Counted from the first letter of the stretch, positions 25,001-37,900 are shown. The stretch: 64,000 nucleotides of DNA from Mugil cephalus (GCF_022458985.1 NC_061773.1:22974001-23038000); one strand, 5' to 3'. Translations and numbers: made by a program. The notes: generated by a model not told the origin, from the letters alone.

Positions 25001-28000
25001 ATTCGTCATCTCAGGTTGATGCGTATTAGCCTGAGTCACCAGATGGTTTGTCGCACCAAGCCTGGGAAAACGCTCAAAAAATTCTTGGCTGCTGATTGAA
25101 CAAATCATCTGCCCATCACCGGCCACCCGAGCCCCCGCCCCACACCTTTATTTTGGGATAAAATATGCATGACAGTCAGTGGCAAGAAACAAATATTTTC
25201 TTAATCCTTCCTGGTTTGTGCTATGAATAACACCACAGGTGTCAAACATATGGCTTGCAGGCCATCTGGCCCACGGGATGAATTCATCAAGAGCAAAAAT
25301 TACATTGAAGAAATCAACTGCTGTTCGTAAAAGCTGTGGCCATGACAGAAAACTGACCTAGAACTATTCAGAAATTACACTTTTTCTTAAGAAATGTACA
25401 AATATAAACACTTTTATAGCATACTTGTACTTCTTTAGTCTGGTTAATATCATATTCTGTTACCGATATCAAATTGGGGGGTATGCAGCCCTCAAGCTTT
25501 AGCTTGTTTGACTCCCCTGAATTACACAATGTCTTAAATTTCTTTAAATACACATTAACAGGAATCCAACATATTTTAGTAAAAGGATAAATGGAGGAAG
25601 AAGATGTTATCTTTCAGTCAGTGATACACTGTTTCATATAGAGCGCCACACTAGCCGAGACCTGTCAATCTAAGCCTCCTGTACGCAGTAGGCTCCGCCC
25701 CCTATCGCTAATGAGCAAATCACGAGGCTGCATATTACACGCTGATTCTGTCAGGTCGAGAGCCTGTTCAGTCCCCGGGGTGAAATATTAGCAGCAGAGA
25801 AGCTAACAGTGCACATCACTCCTATCGGCCAACTACTGACGCCAAAATGACCTGGGTCCCTACGACATTTAGCTATGTTTAAAGTTAAATCCTGGAACTG
25901 TCAATAATTTAGCAATGTTTAAATAATTTAGCTATGTTTAGCTACGTTATGTAGGTATGTTTATGTTTCTGGCAGTTGCATCTACATGGGAAGGGGAAAT
26001 AAAAACCTAATACAGGAATTAAATAAAAGGGCGTTCAGATTCAAAATTTTAAATTGGTGCAAGAGTTAGTTGCACCAAAATGAGTGAGTCACTCGGTGTA
26101 GTCTATCATTTCCCCACCACCTCTCTCTCTCAGATCATATTTACGTGACAGTGACAGTAGCAGGGCCCACGCTTTGCTCTCTCACGTGGAATGTACGTCA
26201 AGATTTTTCAGATTATGTAAGTCTGACGATGAATAATTCTCTTTTGAAACCTGAATCTTGGGAGCACACATCACATTAAATGCGTGACCTTCTGCCAGGC
26301 AGGTCACTTTTGGCTCAGGGTGCTGATTTTGGAAGTTTGTTCATAATTTTCCTTTTTTTTAACAAGAAATATACAGTTTTTATTGATTCTTATTAAAAAA
26401 AAAAAATCTGTGTCATCAGGGAGCTGGATGTGAAATCCATGCACGAGGCTGCAGATCTGCTGGTTGGGACTCATGACTTCAGCACCTTCAGGGCAGTCAG
26501 CTCCGACATGCCTTTTAAAGACCCGGTGAAGACTATGGACGTCGTCTCCGTAAAACCGGGAAACTCCTTCGCAAGTGCACACTTCCACAGGTAGACTACA
26601 GTATATATTCAGGTCACATTGGCAACCAGCACCATGAACATGAACAATTTGTATTTCAATGCAGTGACTGAATACTTTGGGGACAAAAAACACCTCCCTC
26701 AGGAGTTGGTGGAGTACAAAAAAATATTACAAGTATAGGCTCCACTAATAAGTATATAAAAAGGTGAATAAAATACGTAAAGGAACAGCTGTGATAAAAG
26801 AAGTTTAACCTCCTGAGCTTTTATGTGGTCTGCGTTTTTAATTTCTCCATCGTATTTGGGATCAGTAGGACCTAAGATATATAAAACATTAAGCATCATC
26901 TTTGAACAGGAAGTAGTAGTTTTTGAAAAAACAAAACAAAAAAGCATGTCCTCATATGGGGACACTAGGATTATTTTGTTATTTATATTATAATAAAGTC
27001 ACCAAATGTGTGAGAAAATATAAAACTGTTAATTTTAATACCTGAACACGGCTGAGCAAAGACAGAACGATGAAGTCCCAATGTCCTCAAACGAGTACCT
27101 GCTAATTAGTTACGTTGTAGCTCGTTGCTATTGATAAAATTTGTTAAGTTTGCGCGTCATAACGAACTAGAAACATTAATAAGAATAAATAAATAAGTTA
27201 CAACCAAGAAAACTAAAATGTTTTCTACCTCATCAACTTTTGTCTTGCAATCGTCTGTAGAATGAATCCGCCATCATGTTTTACACCGACTACTGCATTG
27301 ACCCTTTGCTACCACTAAAGTGTCCATGAATGAGGACAAGGGGTTTAAATGAAGAAGAATAAGCTGTGATAAAATCTAAAACTTAATATTTCTAGAGCTT
27401 GTTCAACTGTGTGACAGCAACAGGGACAGAGCTGCCATTATTAACATAAAGTGGATGATGTAAATGATGTGTTCACAACTCATTCGTTGGTTCTTTAAGG
27501 TGCTGATTTGATATTTTGGAAAATGTTTTTGAGGAGAGGAAGATGAGAAAATATGTAAATATGTAGCTGGAGCTGCAGTAGCTTAGCACAGAGGCTAGCT
27601 AAAATCTGCATATCAACTGAACTTATTCTAATAGAATTATATCTAATAAAGCAATTTAAAACAACAAAATCTGTAATAATGTGTAATATAATATGAGGAA
27701 ATAGGAAACTGACTGAGATGCTATTATATGTCAAGCAGGTTAACGTACTTTAGATGTTGAGGATTCATCATAATTCAGAGTGGAGACAGAGAATGAGAGG
27801 CAGAGAGGGGCCATGTGGGCTATGGGAGATTACACGTTCATGCCAAATACCACTTTCATGGACATTAATTATTTGCCCTGAAAATATGGTGCACAATATG
27901 GACATGTACAGACTGTTAGCAGCTCCCAAATGTCACACAGCTCCAGGAACCCCAACACATGTGGTGCACTCGCATGCTGTCAGCACCAGGGTCACAGATC

Positions 28001-31000
28001 TGTGACTGTACCTGTGACCCTTTTTTTGTTTTTTTTTTACTCGACAGAATTCCCACAGACGACTCGGTGTGTTTCAACATTAGTCCGACCGAAAGCCTGC
28101 AGCGTAGCCGTGTGTTTACTATTTGATGAGTGTCACTATTATAAGTAACAGAGTTAAAACGGGAAGTAGCAGAGGCATGAATTATCAAGAAGCCAAAGGT
28201 TGAACTAAATTTTTGATCCTAAAACAGGGAGATGTGGTTTGTGAGGCTGAGTTCTTTGGACTCCGTTTGACACAGAAGACATTTTTATTGTCCCAATAGT
28301 TTATCTATGTTTCATTCAAAGAGATTTGTTGGGGCCATACTGTCAAAACGTGTTCACGTTGGGTTTGTATTTATTATTAAACTAATCTGGTGACTAGGAG
28401 AAGTCATTGAGTAGGAATGAATTGTCTGTCTGGGTGGCATGAGTCCTACTATGTACTGTAAATACTTTGTAGTAGGAAATAAGATTAAAATAGCACCGAC
28501 TGTCTGTCTTTCTTTCTGTAGCTGCATCTTGGCATTATTTTCTGCTTGTTTCCTGTTAATTTAAGCCACGTCTGTATCTTGAATCCAGTGGCCACGGATC
28601 CTAGAGGACGTCTTTGCTGAGCCACTGACATTTTCTCTCGTGTCTCCATGAGGTTGAAATTTCTGTTATAAACACCTCAACAGCTATTAGACAGATTGTT
28701 ATGGAAATCGGATGCTTTATCGTATCCTGTAGTGACGTATTTATACAGTGGTTTGGCTAATAACTGCATGTATTTGTTGGAATCACGCCCGTGTTAGCTT
28801 TTAACGTGAAGCGTGCAACCTCAGACAGCTGCTGCCATGACAATACACTCTCCAAGATTTTAATTTGAATAAATACTCGTTCGGTCACCATCTCCAAATA
28901 AGATAATACAATGATGACTGAGCCTGCGATGAACTTACACGCAATTTCTTGCTGTTTCAGTGCAATATCACAAAGTTTGGCATAACATTATGACCACGTT
29001 AATATTATGTATGGCTCCCTCGTGTCTCCAAAATAGATGTGGCTCATTAGTGAATGAACATGGGTTTTCTCAGGGTGTCCTGTGGTGTCTGGAAACAGGA
29101 TGTTGGTAGTGGAGGCCTTTGGGTCCTATGATGTTAAGGGGATGGGGCCTCTGTGGATTATTCCACAGATACTTGATCAGTTTAGGTTCAGGCCGAGACC
29201 GGAGTCTCTTAGGAAACAGTGTGTCAAACTTTAAGGTTTACACCTGTGTCTGTTTGTTAAGTCAGTGCCTTATTCACATCTGGACACAGTCCTCTTCTGC
29301 TGACACTCTTGCCTTATAAATCTGCCTCTGCATTTCTTACTCTAAATGTTAAATATAATCAGACAGCGAGCACTGTGTCAAATTTGCATTTGACCTAATT
29401 CTCCACTTGTCCTCACTTCACTCTTTCCTCCCCAAAATAAGAAGTCAGCTATGACTTAAATGCTGAATTAATAAACATAGTGAAAATACACTGCAGGTCA
29501 AAATTCTTTGTGTGGCCTTATACATAATCCTGCAGCTGCAGCGTTCAGTGTGTGACATTTAAGTAGATCTGTGCACGAGGAGAGTACCCCGGCTCTATCT
29601 GATGTCTGGCATGAAAGTCACATCTGCCTCCAGCTCTGTCCACACAGACGGAGAGAGCATTGAAATGTGTAACAAAGGAGAGATAAAGGAGGGACGCTTA
29701 CACAGAAGAGATGTCAAAGAATAATTAAATTTGTTATGTTTCATGAAATAAGTTGATCTGCCCTCACGTAGAGCTGTTATTAATGTAATTCCAATGTGCC
29801 TTAAAGACTTCCGTCCGTTCCATAAAGAGATAACGCTTGATTTCTTTTATTTTCCAGAGACGTACCAATGTTGGAGCTGACGTTTACCAGCAGATCTTTT
29901 CTCTATAAGCAGGTTTGTTCCTTGTGATCTCTTTAAAATGTACTGTAGGTGTCATTGTGTCCATTGTGTGTGAGCAGCGCCATCTGGTGGCGTTGATGGA
30001 AACCTGCGCCTTCAGATTCAGATTCAGATTACTTTGATTATCACAAACAGGGCAATTCATTTGCAGCTTTTCCACATGCATCCCACACACAGTTAATTAA
30101 GCAAACAAGCCAAGGAAACAATAACTGCGTGGGCACATTATGATCGACCATAAAATCAGTGCTGATTAAGATAAATAAAATCAGTAACAAAAATCCAATA
30201 AATAACTTAAAAATCCCATGGATAAATAGACCCCATCATGGCCTTGTGGCATAGTGACTCACAATGTTACACAATGCGAACACTGTGACTTTCAACCATG
30301 AAAATGTCGTTTTGCTCTATTTTAAGGGGCCAAAACCAAAAAAATCAAGTTTTATCACATACCAGCCACTGCCAGTTGTAAACAACTTTGGTTTGGCTTT
30401 GGCGATTAAAATAAACAATTGGGGTGAGACAATGGGTTATAGGTTAGAATAAATTGAAATTGTGACTGAAATTACGTTAAGTTAGTCAGTATTATTTGGG
30501 GGATTCTTGCTATATGTTAATGCTAATGCTAACCGCGAGCTAACGCAACGTTAGCTGCGTTTTTCAGGGGCGTCCAAGCTAAAGTTGCGTTTACTAGTTT
30601 ACTCTCCACAGTGGCTCCACTTACTACTTGTAATGTCTTTGTTGGAGAGGCTTCACTTGGTAAAGACAGACCAGACTTTGTCCCCTCTGTGTCCTCCTTT
30701 GGTCAAATCCTCCTTCCAGGTGTAGTGTTGGTATATGTCAACTTTCTGAAATAACACCCACGGTCCCGGAGAGTGAGTGTATTAGTATATTCTCTAAAAT
30801 ATACGTTTTCCTCGTCCGTTCTTGCCCGAACAGTCCATTAAAATATGCAAACCATTGTTTACAATGTGTATGCTATATATGTATGCTATAGTGTTTGAGG
30901 TGTTTTGCATCCAGTTAAGCCCCGCCCCCGAAAAAAAATGTCACATTGTTTACAATGTGTATGCTATATATATATATGCCATAGTGTTTGAGGTGTTTTG

Positions 31001-32538
31001 CATCCAGTTAAGCCCCGCCCCCGAAAAAAAAATGTCACATTGTTTACAAACCGTGAAGTGGTCTATAGAACAGATAAACAGATAATAAAGCATTGTAAAT
31101 GATTGCATAAGTTTGTGTGATATTTCCAGTAAGCATAAGAGTGAAACGTCGTTGCTCTGGCCCCCCCAGGTGCGGAGGATGACGGGGGCCATAGTGGCAG
31201 TGGGACAGGGGCGACTGTCTGTGCCTCAGTTCAAAGAAGTATTGGAGGCTCGGGACAGTCTGGCCTATCCACAGGGCCTGACTGCTCCACCCTTCGGCCT
31301 CTTCCTCACCAGGGTGGACTACAACGAGACGGGTGAGTGAGGACTGAATAAGAACCAGCTTTAATTGTGAGGACTGAGAGGAAGTAGAATTTAGCTCATC
31401 GGTTACTTCTGGGAAAACATTTTGAGTCAGTGTGTTAGCATAGTTAACAGTGGCACCCTTGTTTACTCAGTGCACTATACTAGCGGTGATATTATCAAAC
31501 TGTATCACATTATTATGAACCTCGATCAGCTATAACACCACGACCATTACGATCATAATCACTTCCCAAGTGAACTTAAAATAGGGGACTTTGTATAAAC
31601 GTGCTGATTGTTCGTGCACTTTTCCTCTGGTTTAAATGTAAAAACTCTCAAACTGAATCTGACAGTCACTGCACTTTAAACTTGTATCCACTATATAACT
31701 GTAACCTGAATGTGTTCAGGCTTTCATGTTGCATTGCTATAACAAACACGATCATAGTTAAAGTGGCTGTCTTGATTTTTTTTTTCCCCCATATAAATAA
31801 ATGTTTGTTAAATCACTGAATCTATTGCAGAATCAGGTAACACAAAGGCGAGTGCGGCCCACTGATCAAAGCAGACATTGCATGCAGTATTTATGTATTT
31901 TCATTGTTTTGAAGTTGGTGTCTGTGGTCACATTGCTTTATTATGTTAATTCTTTATTATTATCACAATAATTACTTATTAAAGTAACACACAAAGTAAG
32001 TCTAATACTAAAGTTGAAAGTATTAAAGTTAAAATCATCCATGTCATGTCTCCCTGTGGGTCACATGACAAAGCGTTAATGTTGCTGGTAAGAAGTCAAA
32101 GAAGCAAATAATCTCTGTTTTCATGGGAAGGGAACATTACTCTTCTTAGATATTTGAAGTTGAGTTGACCAGAGTGAAACAGCCTTTACGCACTCTTCAC
32201 CCTGTCCTGTGGTAGAACCGGGACATAATTAGTGGGGGTCTTTGGGTCCTATGGGTTGAGGGGAGGGGCCTCTGTGGATCATCCCACAGACACTTTTGAT
32301 TAGACTTTTGCTGTGTAAGGAGTGTGGGACAGTGTTCCTGACATAAGGTAACGTCTGAGCTTGAATCTGTGAATCATTGGGCAGCTGTCGTCTTAAATCT
32401 TCATCTTTTTTTTAAGGATGTCACGCTGTACCAGGACAGCTCTGACTACGCTCTTTGTTTCTGCTTCCTACAGACCTACAGTTTTCACCACAACTGTCAG
32501 AGGAGCAGCTTTCCTCCACCAGGAACTCAGAAGGCTAA
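17401..32538 (+). CDS. pusl1: tRNA pseudouridine synthase-like 1 (TruA family), complete, 8 coding exons
   Basis: Coding exons are 17401-17456, 17535-17595, 18640-18827, 23670-23819, 26420-26590, 29858-29912, 31170-31332 and 32474-32538. They join in phase to 303 codons (302 aa; human PUSL1 is about the same length). All introns are GT-AG. TruA hallmarks are present in order: the substrate-loop motif SSRTDTGVHA (residues 56-65) with the catalytic Asp60; FSARF and SRTYVYRL (about 113-128); GTHDFSTFR (168-176), the usual G-HDF signature; and FLYKQVRRMTGAIVAVG (223-239), the C-terminal active-site helix. The enzyme family isomerises uridine to pseudouridine in RNA; vertebrate PUSL1 is reported as a mitochondrial protein. 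The N-terminus is short (Tyr-Leu-Ile-Phe-Phe-Gln-Tyr strand by residue 7), with no obvious long targeting peptide. The start has A at -3. An out-of-frame ATG lies 16 bases upstream. The gene is head-to-head with acap3 and converges on ddx19. Confidence 0.95.
18157..18182. repeat. GATA-tailed retrotransposon 3' end fragment
   Basis: GATAGATAGATAAATACTTT is the typical degenerate 3' terminus of fish L2/Rex-type non-LTR elements, here without a recognisable body. It lies in pusl1 intron 2. Confidence 0.35.
19069..19337. mobile_element. piggyBac-like MITE family, copy A (right part)
   Basis: In pusl1 intron 3. It shares long collinear segments with 26809-27386 and 45725-46191: TGTCCTCATATGTGGACACT, then the AATAAAATCACC block, then CCTTTGCTACCAC and ATGAGGACA-GGGTTTAAATGA. 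It ends GGGTCTCAGCAGG and abuts TTAA (19338-19341). The left end is lost. No coding frame. Confidence 0.6.
21950..22018. repeat. GATA/TAGA microsatellite, about 17 units
   Basis: Uninterrupted (GATA)n tract in pusl1 intron 3. It reads as isoleucine/serine/leucine/tyrosine repeats on the minus strand, which is not a gene. Confidence 0.95.
22865..23260. mobile_element. hAT-like repeat, sister of the element at 60738
   Basis: It begins CAGGGGTCAAACTGATGG and ends GGTTGAAGACCTG. It shares with 60738-60927 the segment AAGTAGGGACCCCCTACC / AAATAGGGACCCCCTACC followed by ACTATATGTG. The interior is AT-rich with a TA run and a poly-C tract (23213-23222). Non-coding; lies in pusl1 intron 3. Confidence 0.5.
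25234..25519. mobile_element. hAT-type MITE with 8-bp target-site duplication
   Basis: The 286-bp element starts CACAGGTGTCAAAC and ends GTTTGACTCCCCTG, a 14-bp imperfect terminal inverted repeat. It is flanked by AATAACAC (25226-25233) and AATTACAC (25520-25527), 7 of 8 identical. The GGCC-rich left end (CAGGCCATCTGGCCCACGGG) is the hallmark of a very common vertebrate hAT-derived repeat. It has no transposase. It lies in pusl1 intron 4. Confidence 0.75.
26809..27386. mobile_element. piggyBac-like MITE family, copy B (left part)
   Basis: In pusl1 intron 5. The left end CCTCCTGAGC directly follows TTAA (26805-26808). It is the same family as 19069-19337 and 45725-46191 (GTCCTCATATGGGGACACTA and downstream blocks), and longer internally. 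The right terminus is not recognisable; homology fades near 27386. Confidence 0.6.
29041..29200. repeat. Dispersed repeat, pair with 32220-32300
   Basis: GGCCTTTGGGTCCTATG-GGGGATGGGGCCTCTGTGGAT-ATTCCACAGA is repeated with minor changes at 32223-32292. The upstream TTTGGCATAACATTATGACCAC (about 28976-28997) belongs to the same type of common fish interspersed repeat. No coding frame. Confidence 0.5.
30005..30226 (-). repeat. Non-LTR retrotransposon 3' tail relic
   Basis: On the minus strand it ends in AATCTGAATCTGAATCTGA-type repeats preceded by AAAGTAATC-type sequence, the usual 3' terminus of fish L2/RTE-like elements. The remainder is non-coding and A/T-rich. It lies in pusl1 intron 6, just before the P-like element. 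Confidence 0.45.
30227..31065 (+). mobile_element. P-element/THAP-like non-autonomous transposon, copy 1
   Basis: It begins TAGACCCCATCATGG and ends GTGAAGTGGTCTA, the inverted ends of the family whose consensus terminus is TAGACCCCTTCA. It is collinear with copies at 46872 and 53478: the TCACATACCAGCC block, TTAATGCTAATGCTAAC, CTCCACAGTGG-TCCACTTAC, TTTGTCCCCTCTGTGTCCTC, TATTCTCTAAAATAT, and AAGCCCCGCCCC before the end. Its right part carries a tandem duplication (91 and 94 bp, 30854-31038). It lies in pusl1 intron 6, ending about 100 bases before exon 7. No intact transposase. Confidence 0.65.
32220..32300. repeat. Dispersed repeat, pair with 29041-29200
   Basis: Short second copy (CTTTGGGTCCTATGGGTTGA, GGGGCCTCTGTGGATCATCC) about 175 bases upstream of the last pusl1 exon. 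Confidence 0.5.
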
Positions 32539-32599
32539 TGTCACTTGAATAAGTCCATTCATGTTGATATGTTTCCAAACGACTGTGTGAAATGATTCT

Positions 32600-32605
32600 A
32601 ATAAA
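32600..32605 (+). terminator. Polyadenylation signal AATAAA of pusl1
   Basis: AATAAA lies 61 bases after the TAA stop (32536-32538) and is followed within 40 bases by T-rich and GTGT sequence (32608-32647) suitable as a downstream element. This implies a very short 3' UTR of about 90 bases. Confidence 0.75.
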
Positions 32606-32649
32606 GTTCTTTTTTTTGTTTAAACATGACCTCGTTTTCACGTGTGTAC

Positions 32650-34680
32650 AAATAATCATTGAACCACATACAGATGAACATCTACATGTTCTTTTAATTC
32701 AACATATTAAGAATACATAACTGTGTCCATGAACGCAGCTCAGCTACAGAAGATCACACACTTTGAGCCTATCATTGTCTACACATGACCTTCAGGTTAC
32801 AACAGACAACTTGCTTTAAATCTTAATAGGCAATGTATACATTTATGAACTGGATTCTGTAGGTTCTTAAAATCATCAGACGGGGGTATACAACATGTGG
32901 GGAAAGAGTGGCAAGTTCCAGAGCCAAAAAAAAAAAACTGCTTTGTGTCCACGGCGCTCGTACAGTGGCGTTACATTATGGATCAACAAAGTGCACACGC
33001 TCTCACTGATAAAACGTATACATCCAAATAAAACTGCATACACCGCCTCTTTACCCAAAAGTCCTCACAGACTGTCCTTGTGGATTCTCTGCACAATGTC
33101 ACTTGCTTACTAATTTGGCTGCATCTGTTCACGGAGTAATTTTCAGCAAGCTTGTCCATAAACAGTCCATTTAAAACCTGGACAACCACCGGCAGGCTCG
33201 TCGTCTGTGCCGCTGGGAGCCAGATGAGGTTTGAAGGAGGTTCAGGCTGACCAGTCGCTGGTTTTGATGCCCCAGCGCCCCGATCGAATATCAAGACACC
33301 GCACGCTTTCCGTGATTTTGTTGTGCAGTCACCCAACTGATGCGAGGTTAGCGGATTTCATCTCGTCTGTATTAGAAGTGCTGCGTGTCACAATTGAACC
33401 TCATGAGGAATGTTTTTTTTTTTCTTCTTTTTTTTTTTTTTTTTGCACTTCTTAGAAGTGACAAACTCAATAATTCAGTACTATTTCTTTAACATAAAAT
33501 TTTAAATATGTACACAAGTACATGTTTTCACTATTCACGCGACCATGTTGGAGCAACACAGTGAATCTGATTAGCATAGGTCCTCAAGTCAATTCACCAT
33601 TTGGTTTCAAAAGAGAATTCACACATCCTAGAGACGCCCATTGTTCAATATATCATCAAAATTTCAAGTGTTAGTCAGAATGTTAAGCCCAATGTCTTAG
33701 CATATCAATAACAAAATCGTATGTATATATATATATATAATGCACTTGAGGAAGGCATGTGTTTCTTTTTTTTTGTTGTTTTTGTTTTTTACAACTCACA
33801 ATCCTTATAATAACAGCACAGTCTGGGTGAAGAATGCAGCTGAGCTAAAAAAAAAAAAAAAAAAAATTCAAACCGGAGACCCTGATTGAAAAGATTGTGT
33901 GGGACAGCGAGACAAAAAGAAAACAGATCACATCGGACCGTAACGGCCACATTTTTTGAATTAAAATTAGATTTTATGAGGAATATGAAGGAGAAAGGGG
34001 GAGAAAAAAAAAGAAAAAAGATGAATGATTAATGCTCAGCCGTAGCGCCAAGCCCGCCCTGATAATGGTCATTGTGGTGTTTTTTAAAATGATATTAATA
34101 GCATGCGTGTGAGACGTGTTGTCGGCTGATGATTGCTTTTACTGGCTAAACACAGAAACATCTAAATGTCAATGACTCGGAGTTAGTGTATTATCACTCT
34201 AGGCAGCCTTTTTTTTTTTTTTTTTTTGGCATTTGACTACACACCCTGATGCTAAAAACTGAGGTTATTTCAGGATTAATTATTATTATTTCCCATGTGA
34301 ATATATGTTTGATAGTATTTGACAATAGCTATCACAGGTTGATAAGTTTTGCATAGACCCTTGAACCCCAAATCATCACCATTTCAAAAACATACGCATC
34401 TCAATGAATAAACTACCAACTCGGAACAGAGAAACCCAACTTCACCCTTTGAATTCATTTTGGTAGTAGTAACATTAAAAGCTGCAACGGTCCACATGAT
34501 ACGGTTACATTCAGTGATACTTTGTGTCTTTTAAAATGAAAAACTTTGTGGCACATAAATGGTTATTTTATTTTTATTTTTTTTTCTATTTTTAGGGTCT
34601 TTGTGAATCTCTTTGCAAACTGTTCAGTATCATGCCGCCGTTGGCAGCCGACGCTTTTAAAAATGTCAGCTTTTGCTGCA
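32650..34680. other. Convergent intergenic region between pusl1 and ddx19
   Basis: No coding exon is recognisable on either strand. The stretch is AT-rich with poly-T/poly-A runs (33413-33444, 33847-33867, 34209-34227) and a TA run (33722-33740). Part could belong to a longer alternative ddx19 3' UTR, since the ddx19 transcript reads leftward into it, but the first good polyadenylation signal of ddx19 is already at 34710-34715. Confidence 0.4.
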
Positions 34681-34709
34681 TCACAGCACACAGCAGTGAA
34701 CTCATAGAC

Positions 34710-34715
34710 TTTATT
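34710..34715 (-). terminator. Polyadenylation signal AATAAA of ddx19 (minus strand)
   Basis: On the minus strand AATAAA occurs about 240 bases after the ddx19 stop and is followed by a GU-rich run (CTGCTGTGTGCTGTG, near 34693-34679), the usual downstream element. It gives a compact 3' UTR. Further AATAAA hexamers lie below it (around 34567). Confidence 0.6.
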
Positions 34716-34953
34716 TAAAGAGGTACAAAGAGGTGAAATTGGGTCACGTTCCAGAGACTTACAAAAAACACTTGTCTGAGAGGAGACATATCCACATGTA
34801 AACATATGCTGTGTCTGTGGTTTTGCTCTTTTCTCCAACAGCTAAAAAATAAAAATAAAAGCATAAAACACTGTAGGAGCGTACAGTCCTTAGAAAGCGA
34901 AGAAGGGAAGGGGACGCTGGGCCATCTTCCTTCGTGCGATCACGTCGTTTCCT

Positions 34954-37900
34954 TTAGCTGGCAATTTTCTCAATTTCATCCAGATCATCTGTGTCTAGTT
35001 TTTCGATTTTTTTATCTGCAGAGGAAGAGATCATAGGATATAAAAAAAGAAAAAAGGGTTGGTGGGTCGTTAGGAGGGATGCTTACTGGAAGCCGGCATC
35101 TTTCTGAATTAGTAAGTACATGGTTAAATATTTAAACTTTGCCAACGAGAGACTTGATTCTGAACTCACTGAAATGCTCCTGGATCCTGTTTAGGATGTT
35201 CATGCTCATCTTGCTGTCCACCATGTTGATGGCCAGGCCCCTTTTCCCGAATCGGCCCGTGCGTCCGATCCTGTGCAGGTACGTCTCGTTGTCAGGGTTA
35301 CCGTCCTTGTCGACCGGCAGGTCAAAGTTGATCACCACGGAAACCTGCTCCACGTCGATGCCTGGATGCGAAACGGGAGGGGAAAAGTTAAGCGGCGTCT
35401 TCATTTTAACCGCAGTACAATTCACATTTTATTCCTTTGTAAAATAAGAATTTCGTTTGAAATATAAGGAAATGCCTGTGTCGGTATAGAACATTGTCCA
35501 TTTTGTTTTCCAAATTATTTAAGCTCACTTCAAATGCACCACAAACAGAGAAATTAACTCTATATTCCTGTATTTAAAAAGTAAAAGAGAAGTATGGAGT
35601 TCATTTAAATGTGTTTCTGTGCAAATGAACTGAACCAGAAAGAAACTGTGGCTCTTTGTAGACAAAGAGGCAAAAATTCCTACACAGATTCAACATGAAT
35701 GCAACAGTTCTCCAGCAACTACAAACCCCTGGAGTAGAGGCAACAACTTTAACTGCAGTGTACTTGGAATTTACTTTAGGAATTTAATCCAAATGTAGTT
35801 GTCTCATTGTACTCTGAAGTTAAAGCATAGACCAAATAAACAACAGATGTTTAAAAAAAAAACGGAATCGAGTCATCACAGCAACCATCTTTGGCTGATT
35901 TAACATGTCAACACACTTTGTTTCTGAAATGGAAAACAAACATTTTTTTGCAGAATTTCTTACTTAACCACACTAGAGACTTTTGGAAATGCTGCCTCAG
36001 AACCTGTTTGAACACTACGGTCCACTTTTAATTGGATCACATGTTTTTTTTATTCCCCCGGAAGAAAACACAGACATCAACTTTACTACGTTGCAGACAT
36101 CATTGACTAAACAAGCAGTTGTGTTTTAGTTAAATTCTGTATTTATGGGGAGGAGACGAGTTATCAAGTTAGTATCGTCTGCCCTACTTGGACTAGCAAC
36201 ACTAGACTGTGCGTGCACAGTATATGTGAATGATCGTGTGATATCTGCTCCAGTTTTGTATAGATGAAGATGCTTGTCTTCACAGATTTCTTCTTAAAAC
36301 AAATACGACTTTTAATATCAACGTAGCTTTTTTCTTCAAATAAAATCTGAATATCTTACATAATTTTAAGTTTGCACATTGCCCACATGCTGCTCTAAAT
36401 TTGTGAGGACATCCCAAGTTAAAAACTGTGTTGTTGTTTTTTCCCTAAGTGCACATGTAACAGCTGAAGTCCAACTCAACACCATCATTACCTCGAGCAC
36501 AAACATTCGTAGTGACCAGGACCTTCTCCTTTCCATCTCTGAAGCGCTCGATGACGGCGGCCCTCTGCTCCACCTGCATCTCTCCGCTGAGCAGCGCCAC
36601 CTGGTGGCCTTCTCTGGACAGCTCCCCAGCCAGCCAGCCTGCAGTCTTCCTTGTCTGGATCACACAGGAGGAAACAGTGCGTTGTACCAACTTTACCAAC
36701 CAACTAGGAGGTTTGTGTAATAATGGATCAACTGTGACAATGACAACCTGAACGCGGCATCTTATTCACAAGATGAGGCAGCGTATTAAAGAAAACAAAG
36801 ACCGGCAGTGATGTGTGACTGAAGACCAACGTTGCCAGGTTATTTTTATTTTTATTTTTTTCGGTCTGATGAACGTCAAAAGGAATTTGTGCATCTACAG
36901 GGTCAAAGTGGGAGTCGCTGTTTTTAATATCCTAGTCCTAATCCTGATATATGAGTCATTTAAGATGCAGGAAACACTTTTTTTTTCAATCAATTCATCT
37001 GTAAATAACTAATCTGTCCAGTTTTTCGTCAGTAGTTGATTGTAGTATTTAAATGTACCTAAACCTAAATCCTAATAGATGTAATTCAAACATAATGACA
37101 ACATATTTAAACACAATATCTATGGATGAAGAGCCTTTTAAACTTGAAGTTTTCCGAAATGACTGTATACAACAATGGTTCAGACTTATTGAGAGTAATT
37201 TGTTATGTTTTTACTACATTCAGTCATTAGTTAGTTTAATACTGACTGTACTGATCGTAATAGGAAATGTGTTGGCATTATCATGTAGTAGAGCGTCACC
37301 ATTCATACTAACATTAATCAACTTGAGAGGAAACAGACACGGGGAAAACATGGAAACTTCATAAAGAAAAACCTTCATGCTGTGACGATAACATCAGCTA
37401 AAGGTGGTCGACACCCACGGGATGTTTACGTCGTTCAGTTTTAGAGGTCCACATGTGCAGAAACATTCTGCTTGTGCGCTGACGTGATTAGCATCAGCTC
37501 TTGAGTCTCTGTTGAGTTCTTCTCTTAAAACTAACTGGTACATGGTGCGTTATTTGTACTCAGAAGTCAGAATTTTCAACTGGAACGTTCCCCAAAGTTG
37601 GATTTTTTTACTCAGAAAGTCGTAGGATCCACACTATCCCCTGAGTTCAGTCCGTCCCGTGTGTAAACAGTAATTAGAAGCTCCTGTAATATTCCATTTA
37701 TTAGCACTTCTGATTAGTTTTTGTTGCATTAAATTGGTTGTACAGACAGTATTTTTCCACACACATATGTTGAAATGCTACTGTTTTTTTACCATTATAG
37801 TTTTTCATGTGTTATATGGGAACTACAAGCCCATGTCGCACTAACAACGGCTAAAAACAATAACCTGGTAAAACCAAGACAGTGTGAAACACCATTGAGC

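Noticed and set aside
30227-31065. Clean 8-bp target duplication for P-like copy 1
   Set aside because: Flanks (TGGATAAA and TAGAACAG) do not match; the ends may have decayed.
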